From NCBI GenBank assembly GCA_033026295.1, contig CM065170.1:35831586-35895585 (forward strand): a stretch of DNA of 64,000 bases, in the 5' to 3' direction. This document shows, piece by piece, positions 1-11,900 of the stretch (the stretch's first letter is position 1; every line of letters begins with the position of its first letter). Source of the stretch: Channa striata. Its lineage: Eukaryota; Chordata; Actinopteri; Anabantiformes; Channidae. The notes below the pieces were generated by a model that saw only the letters and a program-made list of their open reading frames with translations, was not told where the DNA came from and made no database searches. The translations under genes were made by a program, and so were the position numbers.

Positions 1-1150
1 TTCTACTTTTGGAAATTCTGGGAACCATAAGTAGGCCTGCATTTTGGGACCGAAGTGGTCTAGTAGGATGATATGGTACTAGGAGATCTTTTAGATATGA
101 TGGAGCTTGACCGTTTAGAGCTTTATAGGTAAGAAGAAGGGTTTTAAATTCTATTCTGCATTTAATTAGAAGCCAATGGAGAGAAGCTAATGAAGGTGAA
201 ATATGATCTCTCTTACCAATCCCAGTCAGTAATCTTGCTGCAGCATTTTGGATTAATTGGAGGCTTTTTAGAGAGTTAGTGGGGCAGCCTGAAAATAGAG
301 AATTACAGTAGTCCAATCTAGAAATAACGAATGCATGAACCAGTTTTTCAGCATCGCTTTAGGGAGGATGCTCCTAATTTTGGCAATGTTTCTTAGGTGG
401 AAGAAGGCTGTTCTAGAGGTTTCTTTTACGTGTGAGACAAATGACAAATCCTTGTATTGGTCCCAGCACAGAGCCTTGTGGAACTCCATAACTAATTTTT
501 GTGTATGTTGAAGATTCATCATTAACATGAACAAATTGGAATCTATCTGATAGATAAGATTTAAACCAATTTAGTGCAGTTCCTTTAATTCCAATGACAT
601 GTTCAAGTCTTTGTAATAATATTCTGTGATCAATGGTGTCAAATGCAGCACTAAGATCTAGCAGAACTAGTATAGAGACAAGTCCATTATATGAAGCCAG
701 AAGAAAATCGTTGGTGACTTTAATCAGTGCAATTTCTGTGCTATGGTGAACTCTAAATTCGGACTGAAATTCTTCAAACAAGTCGTTTCTGCGCAGGTGG
801 TCACATAATTGCTTTACAACTACTTTTTTATTATTATTTATTTTATTTTATTATTTTATTATTATTATTAGTATTAGTATTAGTATTAGTATTTTAGAAA
901 TAAAGGGGAGATTGGATATTGGTCTGTAACTGGCTAAGACACCTGGATCCAGACAAGGTTTTTTAAGTAGAGGTTTGATTACAGCTACCTTATAGGCCTT
1001 TGGTACATATCCTTTTTGTAAAGGCAGATTAATGATATCTAAAACGAACGTGTCTAATAAGGGTAGAGCATCTTTGAGCAGTCTAACTGGAATATTAGAA
1101 TGTACAGGTGTACCTAATAAAGTGGCCAGTGAGTTTATATACTGTTTTTA
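1..1150 (-). mobile_element. L2-clade LINE fragment (family A, copy 1)
   Basis: On the minus strand this encodes part of a non-LTR reverse transcriptase. The segment read from 781 down to 413 has LDLSAAFDTIDHRILL, a WFKSYLSDRFQFVHV stretch and YGVPQGSVLGP, the RT core typical of fish L2-type LINEs. The sequence from position 1 matches two further copies at about 13395 and 43690, so the 3' part lies outside the window. It is truncated at the 5' end near 1150 and contains frame breaks, so it is dead. The clade is inferred from protein motifs. Confidence 0.8.
826..893. repeat. Simple repeat (ATT)n/(TTAGTA)n inside the LINE
   Basis: A run of TTATT units followed by several TTAGTA units. The related LINE copies at 14245 and 45070 read straight through at this point (ctactttttcaagtatttta), so the tract is a local expansion within this copy. 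Confidence 0.8.
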
Positions 1151-2034
1151 TACAAGTGGGATCAGACGGGCTCCCAGTACCTAAGAATTTCAATTTTATT
1201 TGCCAGGTTTGTTCATTTTCTTTCTGAAAGGACATCATAAACAATTGGATACAATAGAGTCTAAATTATTCTCATGAACAAATCAGTTGGTCAGAAACAT
1301 TCTGTAACATGAAATGTTATTGTGAAAATCTGCTGTTGTTTTCTTCCTCAGACTTGTCCTGCTCTTTTGGTGGAGCTGTTATTCATTCCAGCTAACACAC
1401 TCACCTGTGTCTCTGCAGGTGTGGAGTGGACAAACTTCTTCTTCACCACGTTAAATAAATGGTAAGTTTGCTTCGTTTATTTTCTTCATTTTGTCCTTGG
1501 TAACCGTACTATCTTGTTGCGGTGTTGGATGTTTGGAGGGATTGTTCTCTTCTTGTTTGGAACTGTGTAGGAGAAATGTCCATGCTGTAGAATCATCGAT
1601 ATCCTGGAAATAAACAAACTCTGTTGTGTTTTCAGTTTATTGCCTGGTTCAAGACCATCTACTGTACCGTAGTAAAGTCTGATGCTTCCTGTGGACGTTT
1701 CAAAATAAAACCGAAAACCTTGAATGAGATTCGCTGAATTTGTGTTCAGTATTGAGTTATGTTGTTATTATGTTATTTGTTATTATGCACATAATCCACT
1801 TCTTTTGCTGATTCTATGATGCAGGAGGCCTCAATTTTTTATGTAGTTTCAGTTGGTTTACAAGTTTTTTGTAAAATTTCATAGCCCTTACATTTTTTTA
1901 TTTTGTCAGTACATCCAAAATTAAAAAACGTAAGTGTTACTGTACACGTTGGATATTATATTAACTTGCCACCTACTGAATTGATTAAATAAATTAATTG
2001 AACTAACAACACAATCCTAGCAAGTAATTTTATT
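1151..2034. other. Upstream region of NLR gene A
   Basis: Non-repetitive AT-rich DNA holding the putative leader exon at 1419-1461. I see no other gene, RNA or element in it. Confidence 0.4.
1419..1461 (+). other. Putative 5' untranslated exon of NLR gene A
   Basis: A clear acceptor (ctctgcag, ending 1418) and a strong donor (gtaagt from 1462) bound a 43 nt segment. Joining its terminal ATG to the exon at 2802 would meet a stop after about twenty codons, so it is more likely leader than coding. The sequence around it (about 1370-1432) resembles 28698-28756, in front of the relic NLR copy, which suggests a conserved family leader. No RNA evidence is available. Confidence 0.35.
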
Positions 2035-2475
2035 TTATAACAATCCAGCACATAACTGCAGGGTGCAGGCAGGGCATACATGGAACGGCACAACCAAGTG
2101 GCAGGCACAGTGTAAAGGAACATCTGTGCCGAGTTGCAAAGTCAATATGGGACACACCTCCAAAGGTGGTTGAGAATGGCAGAGCTAAGATCCTGTGGGA
2201 CTTCCAGACACAGACTGACAAAGTGGTAATGACCAACAAACCCAGCGTAGTCAGGAACACACACCAGGAAGGAACACGAGAAGCTTGAGAAATACCAAGG
2301 GCTGAAAGAAGAGTTAGAAAGGATGTGGAAGGTGAAGGCACAAGTGGTACCTGTGGTGACAGCAACACTGTGGCTCCAGCAGATTCCAGATTCCAACAAC
2401 ATCTCAGATCTGTCCAGAAGAGTGCAGTGCTAGTAACAACTAAGATACTGTGCTGACCCTCAAGCTCCCAGGCCT
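2035..2475 (+). mobile_element. R4/Dong-like LINE, C-terminal fragment
   Basis: Homologous by eye to the element at 42655-42920 and 45331-45560: shared runs include gggacacacctccaaaggtgg and the region encoding a KLEKYQ-type stretch. It corresponds to the end of the ORF downstream of the reverse transcriptase. Stops interrupt it. The R4/Dong assignment rests on recognising the protein type and was not searched. Confidence 0.6.
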
Positions 2476-2801
2476 CTGGTTGAGGACCTGAGTTTGAAGG
2501 AAGGAAAAAGAGACCGTCCCAAAGAAGTGGGCGAGTGGGGAATTTAAGAAAAATTTTAACACATACATATATAAGCAGTGAATAGACTACCCTGAATAAC
2601 ATAAAAGGTAAATTCTTAGTAAATGCAATCCTTGATAGTCATTTTCTCTGTCTACCAAGATGAACTTGGACCCAGCTGTGTGACTTTCAGGAGTGAGTGG
2701 TCAACTGCTGCAAATGTGAGCTTTACTAACAATATTTAAATCATTATTTATTTCGAGAGGTTTTATTATATGTGACTGGTGTCTCTTTCCCTGTGTGCCA
2801 G

Positions 2802-2924
2802 GATGGATTGGAGAGAAAACTCTGCTCAACCTGCACCCCAACTCAGCTGTGTGTCCCTGAAGAGTGACTGGTCTAATGACCGCAGGATTAATTTTGAAGC
2901 ACTAGAACCCTCTGCTGCAAAGGG
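2802..2924 (+). CDS. NLR gene A linker exon 1 (possible start exon)
   Basis: Acceptor gtgtgccag ends at 2801; donor gtgagt starts at 2925. The 123 nt exon has phase 2 at both ends and encodes a stretch with QLSCVSLKSDWSND and INF. The ATG at 2803-2805 gives MDWRENSAQ and is the only visible start, because no equivalent of the MDQCEDREE first exon of gene B exists upstream in the window. Confidence 0.6.
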
Positions 2925-5900
2925 GTGAGTTCTCCGTCACATGTTAGAAGAAAAATAAAAAAACAAATTCACATCAACAGTACAGAACACAAATCACTTT
3001 AAGACAACAGTCAATTAGAGTGTCAGACTTCCCTCTGTGTGTCATTTGACACCCGAATGAAAAGTTAGTTCTGGAAGAGATAAATCACTCAACAAATACA
3101 GAGTGTTAAATACTTTCTCTTAAACAAATCCTGTTCTAAAACGCAGACTAAACCATCCCAATCACAAATGGCTTCTTTTCGATGCTGCCACTGGACAAAC
3201 TCAGCTCAGTTTCTTTTGAATGTGAAAGCTGTTTCTTTACTGTTTCACTCTGGATTGAACTAAAATCCCACCTGACATTGAGAGTCAACCCTGGTGCCAG
3301 TCCCTAAATGGAAGGGTTGTGGCAGGAAGGGCACCCGGCGTAAAATGCCAAATCAACGTGTGGATAATTCAGCTGTGACGACCCTGAAGGGTCAGCATGA
3401 GAGTATAGGTCAGTCCACTTCAGGTAGTCATCATTATAAAATTACAATAAAGTTGCAAAACTTCACCCAGCCACATGCTGTAGCTTTAGGTGAAGTTGAG
3501 TTTTCAGTGAATTAACCACACGTTTGTTTTAAGTGCACTGCAGATGTTCCATGTTGATGATGTTTGCGGTGTTTTCACTACCTGTCCATTCAGTGTGTCC
3601 AAAATGAATCAGTGTTTAGTTGGATTAGTCCAGGTTTTACAAAGAATTGAACTGAAATTATTCATAGTAAAGTCTTTTACTTTTTCAATGATCTGTTCTT
3701 GATATAGATTTTTAGTTTGTCCACCAGCTTAAGCTGAAGGTTAAATATTTAATATCTCTGTTGTGTTCTTCTTTTACCAGGATCTATGGGAGACCAGACA
3801 TTTCTGAACCTGAACCTGGATGTGAACCTGGACCTGAACCCAGTTGTGTGTCCCTGAAGAGTGACTGGTCAAATGACCGTATAATTAATTTTAAAGGGCC
3901 AGAACCCTTTGCTTCAAAGAGGTGAGCTCTTCCTCACATTATACTGTTAGTGAATTGTATTTAAATGCCTTTAATGTGTATTTTGTCATTTTTGCTCTAA
4001 ATATGAAGTGTCTGGTTTTAACCCTAGACCTCTGTTTAATATTTTTCTCCTTACCTCTGATGTCAGAAGACTGCGTGATTATCCATCGCTTACTGTATTG
4101 AAGCTAACGTCAATGTATATTATCCTGATTCCACTGAACCCCGCTATAATCAACAATTTATAGTTTATAGCGATGTGAGAACATAGGTGTAAATACATTA
4201 TTGATAACAGATTGTGATTGTAGCGGCTTTAGTGAAACTGAGTTTAGCTGTATGCTTCTTGCTACAAACTCTAAACCTCCACATGATATAAATTCACTAG
4301 GATGAAGAACCAAGCGCATTTTGCAACCTTGTTTTTTTTTTGTTACATGTTGAATATTGGTTCACTGTGGCCCTGCCACGTTTTCAGCTCCTTCCAAAGT
4401 CCACCACTATTAAAATAAACGCATTTATCATCATATAATGTAGAAAGATAAGCACAAGTAAAACAGAACACATATTCTATGTGACCCTTTTATATAGAAT
4501 CTGTGAAGTTTATCACAGGCTTGTTACGTTCAGCTTCTCGTGTTTCTTTTTGTACAGCTTCATGTTCAGTTTACAATGTCAGAGAGAAACATAAATGATC
4601 ACAAGGGTGCAGCTCACTTCGAGCCCATGATCATTGTTGTGTACAGTGGACACACCTGCAGAGGAACGTGCACACAGGTCACTGCATGCAGCATGCTAAA
4701 GCCACTGTCACACTTTGATAAACCTGGTTTCTGGAACCGACCCTGCTCTAAAAATCAGACTGGACAATCATAGACAGCCTCAGGAAACACAGCTAGTTTC
4801 TTACTGATGATGAAAGTTTTCTAATGTGTGTTGACAGTCATACATTAGCTCTGTGTCTCTTTTTTTGTGTTTTAAACAAAATGAGAGAGCTGTTGTGCAG
4901 CAGTAATTTAAATAAAAGTATTTTTTTTCCCTTAGATGGCAGGATCTTTGTTTTTCTTTTTCTTTTTTGTTGCTTAAATTTACCCACAGCACATTGTTTT
5001 ATTTTGTTTTTTTTGTTTCAAGTGTGTGCAAATTATATTCCATCTGTCTTTCAGGAGGAAAGTGGACGAAACCGTACCCAGTGATGTGTTTATAAGGTAT
5101 GGACGTCACCATGTTAGTCAAAGGTAAATGTTCTTATAACCCCCACTCCGACAGAAAACTTTTTCAGGTTAAAAAATGTTAAAAAAAATGTTACATTGCC
5201 TTATTATGTTAAAATCTGTAATTTTATAAAAACAGCTTGCGGCTTGTTACTAGGCAACGAGTGAACAATGGACCAAAAAATGGACCGATACCTGTTCTGT
5301 CTCTGGTTCACGATGAGTGGCTGCTCTCAACCGGCTTAACTCAGAAACGGATTAATGTGGGCACATAAGACTGAAAGCAAAGATATCCTGGGGAGGAGGC
5401 CAGGGATCGTCAAACCTGGGTGACGATTATTCATAGTTCACAGTTTGGTATCAGTCATTAGGCCTCTTAATTGATCTGATTGGGCTGTGGGAAAAACACA
5501 GTGATGATGTTGTGATGATGTTTAACTTTGAACTGGAGGCACCCTGAAAAAGACGTGCTCAGCAATGCAAAAGCATTCTGACCTTTGCACCTTTAAAAAC
5601 ACAGTTCACTTACTTTTCTTATTTTAGCCAGATTTTGTCCTGTTTTCTCATGTCCTGTAGTCCAGATTTAGTTGAAACCATGAACCAATCATACACAAAT
5701 GAACACCACTGGTTGTGAAAACCTTCACTTTTACTTGTTCTATTCTTTGTAAAACTTCCAATTTCTCTAGCAACCTTCTGACTGAAGAAGTAGCTTGCAA
5801 ATTATCAATACCACAGGGAGGATTTCACACAACACTTCATAAAAGGGCTTCACTCCCTTGAGCTTCTGTCTAGTCTGGCAGTTTGGGTAGTCTGATTAAA

Positions 5901-8900
5901 CGAGCAACTGCGCATGTATACACCCTTTGTCCCACCGTCACCTTTGCTGTCCTGACACGTCCATCTTTTCCAGCTACCACCTCTGTCACCTGCCCTATAG
6001 GCCAGTGTGCTCTGGGTGACTATGGCTCAACAATAAGGACAGCTGTTCCAACTTGGAGGTCAGCCGTTTCCATGAGCTATTTCTGGCGAGCCTGAAGACT
6101 TGAGAGATAGAATCTTAGGAAGTGCCTCCAGAAGTGTATCTCAGACTCTGGGTAGACAACTGGGGGAGTAGAGCTTGTTTAATGCGTCGTATGTCAAGTT
6201 CCCAGCAGCCACCATAATGGGATTGCACTTGGTGGGTTAAAGCAGAACTGCACTTGTTGTTCCGCAAGATGTTGCTGCAAGACAGGACCTAAAGCACTGA
6301 AAGCCTCCTTTAGCTCTCTTTCTCCTCCTTTGAAGTTAGTGCCTTGATCAGAATAACTCACGAGGTTTCCCCCTCCGAGAGATCAGGAAGGAATCAGCAT
6401 TGAATCTCGTGAGGTGCATACAGCTCTGGTGGTCATGCATTTGTTAATGATGTCCCATCGTTTTTCATGTCTCCGGCCGATCTTTAAGGTAAGGTAAGGT
6501 AATCTTTATTGATCCCACGACGGGGAAATTTACACGTTACACAGCTCCCAGATGTACATAGCAACAAGAAAGTGCAAGTAATGTGCAAAAAATTAAATTC
6601 ACATCAATTTACAAATATACAATGTATAACTACTTCAGAATATGTACAATATTTGAAGGTCAAGTAGGTTAGACTGTGGAGTTATAGAGTCTAACCGCGG
6701 TGGGAATGAAAGACCTGCGGTAGACCTGCTACACTGACGGTGTATCAGTCGGCCACTGAAGAAGCTGCACAGAGCCTCCAGTGTCTGGTGCAGCGGGTGA
6801 CAGGTGTTGTCCATGTCAGCTTGGCCAACATCCTCCTCTCACCCACCTCCTCCACAGAGTCCAGTGGGCAGCCCAGACAGAGCTGGCTCTCCTGACCAGC
6901 TTGTTCAGTCTGTTCCTGTCCTGGTCGGTGCTGCCTGAACCCCAGCAGACCACGGAGTAGTGCAGAGCTGAAGCCACCATAGAGTCATAGAATGTCCTTA
7001 ACATGGGCCTGCACACACCTCAGTCTCCTCAGAAGATGGAGGCGACTTTGATCCTTCTTGTACAGGGCATCAGTGTTGTCAGTCCAGTCCAGTTTATGGT
7101 TGAGGGGTACACCCAGGTACTTGAAGCTATCCACCCTCTCAATGTCCGAGCCCTGGACATCATAGGGCCCAAAACAGTCCATCCCAGTTGAAAGAAAGGC
7201 TGGTTTGTAGAGCTGCAATCTGGCGGATGGTAGGTCAGTCATTTTTGCGATTTCTGGCTTCCTGTGACACTTTTGACAATCAAGGCCTTCTCTTTGATAG
7301 CACTTAATTTCCTCTCTACCCCACAAAACCCAGTACAGGCGATGCACTTCTGCAAAAACCTGTTCTGATCCAGGGCGGTGTAATCTTGCATCTAAATCCT
7401 TTATCAGTAGACGGGTAACTGGATGCTTTGGGTCAAGAACAACGGGATGTTTAGTATCCACCAGAAGAGCCGCACACTGTCGCAGTCGGCCTCCAACCCT
7501 AATGAGTTGACTAGATGGATCAAGTTCTGGTGTAAGTGTGAGCAGCCGACTATTACTAGGCGCCTGCTTTCCAGCTTGCAAGGTCCAGACATCGAAGTGG
7601 ACACTATCCAGTTGTGCTTGTCTAAATATGAATAGCTCTGCTTCTCTATAGTCATATGCAGACAAGGCTTCTCTTGCCGCCCTGTTGTGAGAGCTAGCAG
7701 TTCGGTCTAGCAGCTCTTGAAAGGAGGAGAACTGGTCAAGTTCAGGAAGCGTTGTGCCATCACAGCTAATAGAGAGATCGCAGAAGGTGGGTTTCAGTAA
7801 CTCTTCAGTCTCTATTGCTGGGGAAGACGTGGGAGTTGTCGGCCAGCTATCATGAGGTCGATGCAAAAAGGCTGGCCCCTGATACCATCTACAGTTGGGT
7901 CCAAGCTCTTTAAGAGTCTTTCCACGTGTTATGTCATCCGCAGGGTTATTAACTGAGGCAAAGTAACGCCATGAATCATTCTCTATAAGATCCTGAATTT
8001 CTGAGACTCGTGTCCCAACAAAGACTTTAAATCTGCATGAACTGGACTGAAACCATGCGAGAACAGTAGTTGAGTAAGTCCACAGGACTACTGCCTTAAT
8101 GACAAGTTCCAACCGCATAACCTTTGCTAGTTGCGCTCCAGTCAGGGCTGCACATAACTCCAGACATGGGATGGATAACTGCTTCTTAGGTGCTACACGA
8201 GAGCGTTCTGCCAGAAAGGCAACTTCTGTTTCTCCGTGCTCATCTTCAGTTCGAAGATAAGCGATATGCACATTCTGAGGCGTCATAAAAGACGTGAATT
8301 TCCCTTTTGTTTGTTACTGTATCTCGTTCAGCATAGCATCTAGGCAGGTGGATCTAGGCTGGGACTTCTTTCTCCCATGCCTTCCAGGCAAATACCAGGT
8401 CTTCTGGTAGTTGTAGGTCATCCCAATCCCATCTATCAGCACTATCAGCCTTGCTCTTGTTGTAAAGGGAACTAGGTATCCTAAGTGGTCGTATTGACTA
8501 GCAAGAATGTGGTAGATTGTACGCATGGTGACTTCTGGAACTTCCCTTTTGCGACACTTATAAGACAATGTGCCCCTTTGGCAATGCCAATGCAGTCGTA
8601 AAGCTCTTGAATGTCAGCTTTCCCATGTACTAGCCACTGCTCTGCACTCTCTGATCGAACTTCTGCCGGAAGGTGACTGATAGTGGAGGGATAACTGCTG
8701 GCCCATTGTCTCAACTCAAACCCTCCTTTAGCCAACAGAGCTTGAAGACGGTCAACCACAGTCTTGGCTTCCTCCTCCGATCTCAGACTCTGGAGGCAGT
8801 TGTCAACATGAAATGAAGCTAAGACCGAATCCCTGACTGGGTCACCAGGCTGACTGTTATCCTGCACAGGTTTTTGCAGGGCAAAACCAAGTTGCCGTAG

Positions 8901-11900
8901 TGTTGGTTACCCAGCAATTGGGTAACATGAGAACCACATTGCAACTCCACTCTGCCTTTATTCCCCAGCTGCTCTAGCATGCCACCAAGAGATTGTACTC
9001 CGAGAGCGAACAACCGGAGGGCTTTAATGTCGATGCTGCTGATGTTCGGCCCATCCATTAATTCCGCTATCCTCTGGAGCGCCAGTTGGTGAAGCTGACC
9101 AAACTGCTCGTCCAGAGCAGCCATTGTTCTAGCGTAAGGGTGCTGGGAATGGCAGTAAGAGTCAGCAATCAATAAAGCTTCCTCCAATTTCATGTGGTCC
9201 ATTAGAATCTGGAACTTGAAGCGTTCAGTTGCATCGGCTGGAAATATATTCTCCATGGCAATCTTCAGCCGTGAGAATTCTCTTGAATTAGGATGAACTA
9301 AATCAGGTATAGTTGGGGTAGGGCCACAATACGTCCTCTCTTGTGTCTCTGAACAGTGTGATGTGCTGCCCTCTTGGCCTTGTAGGTGATGAGCATTTGT
9401 CCTTTGGGCCTGAGGCTCAAATGGTGCCGGTAGGTGGAAAGAGGACCCAACACTCCCCCTCTAACTTGGGGGCAAGGTGTATTGTAGAGTCCCAGGTGGT
9501 TGCATCCTGGAGCGTGGTGCTGGCACAGGACAATAACTGTTCCTGTGAGGTGTAGAGTGGAGAGTAGGAGTCTTCACCGGATATGTGGAACTTTCAATGC
9601 GAGAGAGATATGTACAAGGCTTTGGGCAGGGGCCTCCTGAGGATTGCATGATGTGGTCTGCGGGCTTATTACTCACTGTAACAGTGCAATGTCCTTGGCA
9701 CGCTGTTCATTTTCTAGCCACAGATCCTCTTTTTTTCCCTTTGCATCATATGCAATGCATGAAGAAGATCTTCCTGCTGCTTTTTAAGTTTCTTGCATTC
9801 TCGTCTAAGCATATAAGATTTCTCATCCCACTGATCTGTAACAAGCCACTCTGAAAGACTATAGCTTCTTTGGCTTAAAGGTGGGGATACCTCTATGTCT
9901 TCATCGTCTTGATGAGGTTTGCCCTGAGCCTGATCACCTGACAATGTGGATGATGATGGGTTTCTTATACGATAACAACCGGTAAGGTCATAGACTCGAT
10001 GTCCCCCTGACACGTACAACAGGTTCCTCTTCTATTGGCTTGAACATCCTCCTGTCTGCAGTAAGCCCTAATCCGGCTCGAAGGACCATAAACAATTCGT
10101 TGGCTACTGTAAGCCATCTCCCAATAGTGTACAAGCTGGGCTAGGGATCTGACTCGCTGCAGTTGTCCAGTTAGAGACGAGAGAACGGGCAGTGATTTAT
10201 CAGGTGTCCCTTTATTTCACCACCACATGTAAACTTGACAGAGAACATTGCTATGTGTTTGGGTGTGTGGTGTGGTCTCTGAATAAAGCAAAAATAACAC
10301 CAATTTGGTAATTCAAACTGCAATCCACGATACAAAAGTCAAATGTGAATACCGTAAATAAAATACAAGTGATATAAATTGAATTATCACGTCACAAATG
10401 TCACATGCCTTCCTTTGCTACTATATGTAGTCATTCATGTTACATCACATTCCCAACTTACATAAGAACTGGGGCATAGGAACTTATATAAGAACTGTCA
10501 GCAGAGGGCACTGTTGCATTGTTCTGCTACATCCAAGGGATTTAATTCTTACTCTTGAGGCCATATTTACAATGTTTTATAAGTCAGCTGTCCAGTACGA
10601 CCAGCTTTAGCTGCACACCGTTTTAATATTTTCACTACTCTCACTACACTATGACTGGTGAATCCTTTGTTAACGATGTGAGAAACTGTAATGACTACTG
10701 ACAATTCTGTCCAAAAGTTTTTAGCAACTGTTCATCAGCCGTCCACATGAGCTTGGAGGACTGAAGCACATTCATTATAACAGAAAAGCTTCAGTTCAAG
10801 AAGTTTGGTTGGCTTCCTGGATGAACTGACTCATTGACTTCCTTCTTCAGCTCTGCACTACTATATATAACATCTGGACCAGGTTCGCGTGCCCAGTTGT
10901 TTGAGGCCTGCCTGGGTTTCCTCCTTGTATTTTGGTTTCTTCCCATAGTCCAAAACATGCATGTTAGCTTAGTTGGAGACTCTAAACTCCCCATAGGTGT
11001 GAAAGTGTGAATTGTTGTCCTTCTATGTGTGTCCCTCTGTTTTGTGCCTGACATCTAATGTGACAGTTGGCATGGGCTCCATTCCCCTCCACCTCCGTGA
11101 CCGTAAACAGGTTATTGGCTACAGATGATGGATGGAAAATATAAGGGCTTTGACTCACATTCTGAAACCTCATGCTTCTTATGCTTTTACCGTTCTGTAG
11201 TAGAAGTACTTGTGTGTTTAGGGTCATTGTCTTGACCAATATGCGAACTTCATTTCACAAGAATATCCTGTAACATATTCCTGTAAACATCGCTGTACAA
11301 CTCTGAATTCATAGCTTCATCCAAAATTTCAAGTCAACCTGGACCAGTACAGTTTGAAATCAGTACATCTATTTAAAACTGATGGTTTTTATTCTTGCTA
11401 AAATTGCAAATGTAACACAGAACTACCCTGATTTACAATGTTATCAGCATTTAAAGCGACACAATAATATCAATTATATAATTAAACTTTGTACACAACT
11501 TTTAAATCAAAGAGCTTTACTTTGTGTGTTTGTGTGTGGACAGACATAGTGTGAGCTCATTGTTCCTGATTGGTCCACAGGTTGGAGTGGCGAAGGTCTG
11601 AGGTTCCCAGTGGTCAGTCTGCCCAGCAGCATCCAACACACCTGGATTCTGTATTTATGGTCTGTACATTTCCAACTAGGACTTTTCCAATGTTGTCCAT
11701 GCTGCACTTTTTACACCAGTGGATATTCAGTGTGTCCAGAATGGATCTGATGTTTGGCTCCATGGTTTTACTTGGACTGTGTCACTCATATAGTTTTCTT
11801 TTCCAGCTGCTGGAGGAAAACATTGTGACTTTTGTGAAGGACGAGCTGAAGAAGATCCAGAAGAGTCTGAGTCCAGATTACCCAGAATGCTCAGAGAGTC

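Noticed and set aside
2030..2602. A 190-codon minus-strand frame
   Set aside because: It is the antisense of an R4/Dong-like LINE fragment and has no family resemblance.
6985..8286. A 433-codon minus-strand frame as a host gene
   Set aside because: It joins BEL/Pao RNase H sequence to LINE reverse transcriptase sequence; both halves are transposon-derived.
5860..10560. LTR pair for the BEL/Pao element
   Set aside because: I compared both flanks by eye and found no direct repeats of LTR length.
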